Shown: piece after piece, positions 62,072-64,000 of the stretch
Layout: every line of letters starts with the position of its first letter
Position numbering within the stretch: the first letter of the stretch is position 1
NCBI GenBank assembly: GCA_026005175.1
Contig: BPKO01000003.1
Span: forward strand, 310,001 to 374,000
From: Candidatus Tectimicrobiota bacterium
Lineage (GTDB): Bacteria; Tectomicrobia; Entotheonellia; Entotheonellales; Entotheonellaceae
Length of the DNA: 64,000 nt
Direction of reading: 5' to 3'
Program-made: the position numbers and the translations under genes
Notes under the pieces: model-generated
Databases searched by the model: none
Told to the model about the DNA's origin: nothing
Seen by the model: only the letters and a program-made list of their open reading frames with translations

Positions 62072-62767
62072 ATGCGCTCCCTGGCCAAAATCACCCGGGC
62101 CTTGGCGGATGAAACCCGCTTGCGCATCCTCATGGCGCTTCTCGAAGGAGAGGCCACGGTCAGCGACCTGGTCACGCGCCTGGGCCTAGCCCAACCCCGC
62201 ATCTCGACCCATCTGGCCGTTTTGCGCCAAGCCGGCCTAGTGACGACGCAACACGTGGGACGTCAGCGGCTCTACCGTCTGGCAGGAGCACCGGTGCGGG
62301 ATATCTTAAGCGCCCTGCGAGCCCTCGCGTCTGTCCCCCCGCGCCGTCGTCCCCAAGCCGAGCGTGCAGTGCGGCGTCACACGGCCTTGCGCCAGGCACG
62401 CACGTGCTACGACCATCTAGCAGGGATGGCAGGCGTGGACTTACTCGACGCGCTGCTGCAGCATGGCTGGGTGGAGCCAGAAGCTTGCGAGAAAAACACA
62501 CGACCGCAGTATCGGCTCACCGCGCAAGGAGCCCAGGCCCTGGCGGCCCGTGGAGTGGATCTGGCCTCCGCTTACCGGACACGACGGCAGTTTGCTTATG
62601 GCTGCCCGGACTGGACTGAACGGCGGCCTCATCTGGGCGGCGCCCTGGGCGCAGCGATTTTTCACGCGCTCCAGCGGACGGGGGTGTTACGCCAACAGCG
62701 TCAGAGCAGGGTGGTGCAGCTCCAGCGTCCCGTCAGGGAATGGCTGAATCCCCTCCCTTCACGTTAG
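62072..62767 (+). CDS. ArsR family winged-helix transcriptional regulator with C-terminal extension
   Basis: 231 aa. Residues 1-80 are a textbook ArsR winged helix: MRSLAKITRALADETRLRILMALLEGEATVSDLVTRLGLAQPRISTHLAVLRQAGLVTTQHVGRQRLYRL. There are no Cys metal ligands in the recognition helix, so it is probably not a metal sensor of the classical type. The remaining ~150 residues contain a second region (ARTCYDHLAGMAGVDLLDALL, FAYGCPDWTERRPHLGGALGAAIFHAL) of the kind found in longer ArsR proteins of unknown ligand. Divergent from the MFS gene, which it likely controls. Confidence 0.9.
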   Translation: MRSLAKITRALADETRLRILMALLEGEATVSDLVTRLGLAQPRISTHLAVLRQAGLVTTQHVGRQRLYRLAGAPVRDILSALRALASVPPRRRPQAERAVRRHTALRQARTCYDHLAGMAGVDLLDALLQHGWVEPEACEKNTRPQYRLTAQGAQALAARGVDLASAYRTRRQFAYGCPDWTERRPHLGGALGAAIFHALQRTGVLRQQRQSRVVQLQRPVREWLNPLPSR

Positions 62768-62967
62768 GCAACGGTGCGATCTGGGGGCACAGTGGCATCC
62801 TCGCCAGCGCGTGTGAGGCGGCTTTGCGGGGCAAAGGGGCACCTTCCTTACTTCCCGCAGAGGTCTCGGCATGCCAGGGAACAGCGGCATAATCTTTTGC
62901 CCTACCGGAACGATTGCCCTGGAAAGTGGGCATTCGCCTACGTGGGACGTCCGGCGGGACGTGCCAG

Positions 62968-63861
62968 CTACGCCTTGCGGTACACCGGAAGCAGGTACGA
63001 ATCGTGAAAATCCACGCCGGGGACCCGCGCCCTCACCTCCAGCTCCCAGCAGATGTTGGGGTACTCCGTAAGCCGCGTCGAGAGGTCCGGATCGTCCGGC
63101 AAGGGGAAGCGAACTTCCACCTCGGACGCCAACCGGTCCTCTGGCGTGACGACTTGGGTGTCTTTATAGCGCTGGTAGACCACCTTGGTGGCAGACTCGT
63201 GATCGGCAGCCCGCCGCACGTAGTACTGCTCGAGGCAGCGCAAGGTGAACTCGACGCGCTCGAGGCGGCCGCCGCGGGTTTTGCTGAAGGCCACGTGGAC
63301 TTCATCACCAAGGAAGAACGGAAACTTGCGAAATGCAAGGCGGCTGCGGCCGTATTTTCGGTACTTGAGAATGTGTAAGACCATGACGTAGAGATAAGCG
63401 GGAATGAGGAGGTCGAAGAGGCCGGTAAAGAGGCTCCAGGCGATGAAGAGGTATTTGCTGGGAGGCGGGTCTTTGAAAATGACCCAGTTAAACGGCAGCA
63501 AAAAGAAAACGAAAAACGCCAGCCCCAGTAGCCACCCCAACAGGTGCAACTGCCCGCTTTCCACCCCGGCTTCGTTCCAGGGATAGTCGCCGCGCCAGGG
63601 TTCGCCGGGATACCGGCGCAGCTGCTTTTCTTTGAATTTGTGGCGCTTGTAGTCCTTGTGGCAGGCAGAGAGCAGCGCCAGTCCGGCCATGGCGAAGCAG
63701 CCACCGCCGGAGAAGGCGACAATGTGAACCTTAAAGAGCATCAGCGCCACACCCGCAACGACGGCAACGATGCCGATTGCCAGGGCGATCGCCCCGCCGC
63801 CAAAGGTGTTCTCGAAGCGGCCCGGGTGGCCTTTGAGCAGCTTGCGTTCGGTCTCTGCCAT
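62968..63861 (-). CDS. Four-helix membrane protein with arrestin-like/Ig C-terminal domain
   Basis: A 297-aa protein. Four hydrophobic helices: ALAIGIVAVVAGVALMLF, AFSGGGCFAMAGLALLSA, LLGWLLGLAFFVFFLLPF and FIAWSLFTGLFDLLIPAYLYVMVL. The last ~120 residues are soluble beta (VEFTLRCLEQYYVRRAADHESATKVVYQ, VRFPLPDDPDLSTRL, CWELEVRARVPGVDFHDSYLLPVY). The W.LEV.A..PG.DF....LPVY tail is shared with DUF3592-containing proteins. Function unknown. The 200-base gap before it (62768-62967) shows no gene or clear signal. Confidence 0.75.
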   Translation of the reverse strand: MAETERKLLKGHPGRFENTFGGGAIALAIGIVAVVAGVALMLFKVHIVAFSGGGCFAMAGLALLSACHKDYKRHKFKEKQLRRYPGEPWRGDYPWNEAGVESGQLHLLGWLLGLAFFVFFLLPFNWVIFKDPPPSKYLFIAWSLFTGLFDLLIPAYLYVMVLHILKYRKYGRSRLAFRKFPFFLGDEVHVAFSKTRGGRLERVEFTLRCLEQYYVRRAADHESATKVVYQRYKDTQVVTPEDRLASEVEVRFPLPDDPDLSTRLTEYPNICWELEVRARVPGVDFHDSYLLPVYRKA

Positions 63862-64000
63862 ACTCGTATTTCTATCGGTATCCCCTTCCCCACACCTGAG
63901 CCCTTTCGTCGGAGGCAGGCGCCCTTTGCCTCGGCACCGCCCAGGACACCGCTGCCGTCACGGCTTTGGTACCGGTTCTGGTCACGGTTCCGTATCGAAT

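Noticed and set aside
62733-62933. 66-aa minus-strand ORF between the ArsR-type gene and the membrane protein
   Set aside because: No ribosome site, low complexity and overlap with the end of the ArsR-type gene.

Overview
The window is a GC-rich stretch of a Gram-negative bacterial chromosome. Lipoprotein signals, a class A penicillin-binding protein facing an LpoA-like lipoprotein, type IV pilus minor pilins and a PEP-CTERM protein all point to a diderm. The gene mix (SelA/SelB, fused ATP sulfurylase/APS kinase, many amidohydrolases, DUF2848, CocE-type and AHL-lactonase-type hydrolases, DUF35/thiolase pairs) would suit a deltaproteobacterium-grade or Tectomicrobia-like lineage. That placement is a guess from gene content. 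No rRNA, tRNA, CRISPR array or intact mobile element was seen. At least eleven single-base frameshifts interrupt eight otherwise well-conserved genes, nearly all at short homopolymers. This looks like sequencing or assembly error, so those genes are annotated as one locus each.

Layout. 0-4.2 kb: the 3' end of glutamate synthase, a FabH-like ketosynthase, and a minus-strand aminotransferase/DUF2848 pair. 4.3-11.7 kb: a plus-strand run of a lipoprotein, ABM-domain protein, thiolase-like protein, DUF35 OB-fold protein, a 1360-aa lipoprotein of repeated Ig-like domains, and a thioesterase. 11.7-16.4 kb: a NadD-like adenylyltransferase, an unusual PheA-ACT-TyrA fusion, a quinone-oxidoreductase-like enzyme, a cupredoxin and an inositol-phosphatase family protein. 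16.4-20.5 kb: a minor pilin operon (GspH/FimT, PilV, PilW, PilX) behind a clear sigma70 promoter, then a PEP-CTERM protein behind a sigma54-like promoter and stacked hairpins, then a small coiled-coil membrane protein.

20.5-32 kb: a Lon-like protease, a small ribbon-helix-helix protein, Sat-CysC plus a sulfotransferase (a sulfation module), a thioredoxin-NHL lipoprotein, the agmatine-to-putrescine pair AguB/AguA, and a DUF255 thioredoxin-domain protein. 32-44 kb: YjbQ, an AHL-lactonase-type metallo-hydrolase, a histidine kinase with two stand-alone receivers, two amidohydrolases, a CocE-type hydrolase, a PerM-family permease, an HDOD protein and a class III aminotransferase.

44-54 kb: KhpA and an LpoA-like lipoprotein on the plus strand converge on a seven-gene minus-strand operon read as pseudouridine synthase, FlgT_N-like secreted protein, yicC, gmk, coaBC, udg, mrcA. 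54-60.2 kb: glpQ diverges from selA-selB, followed by an acyl-CoA dehydrogenase and an alpha/beta hydrolase. 60.2-62.8 kb is an accessory insert: an ISL3-type transposase relic, an MFS transporter and a divergent ArsR-type regulator with a palindromic operator. The window ends with a four-helix membrane protein carrying an arrestin-like C-terminal domain.

The points most worth follow-up are the PheA-TyrA fusion, the CoaBC protein whose decarboxylase half has lost its catalytic signatures, the thiolase/DUF35/ABM operon with its giant lipoprotein, the sigma54-like PEP-CTERM promoter, and the LpoA-PBP1A convergence.
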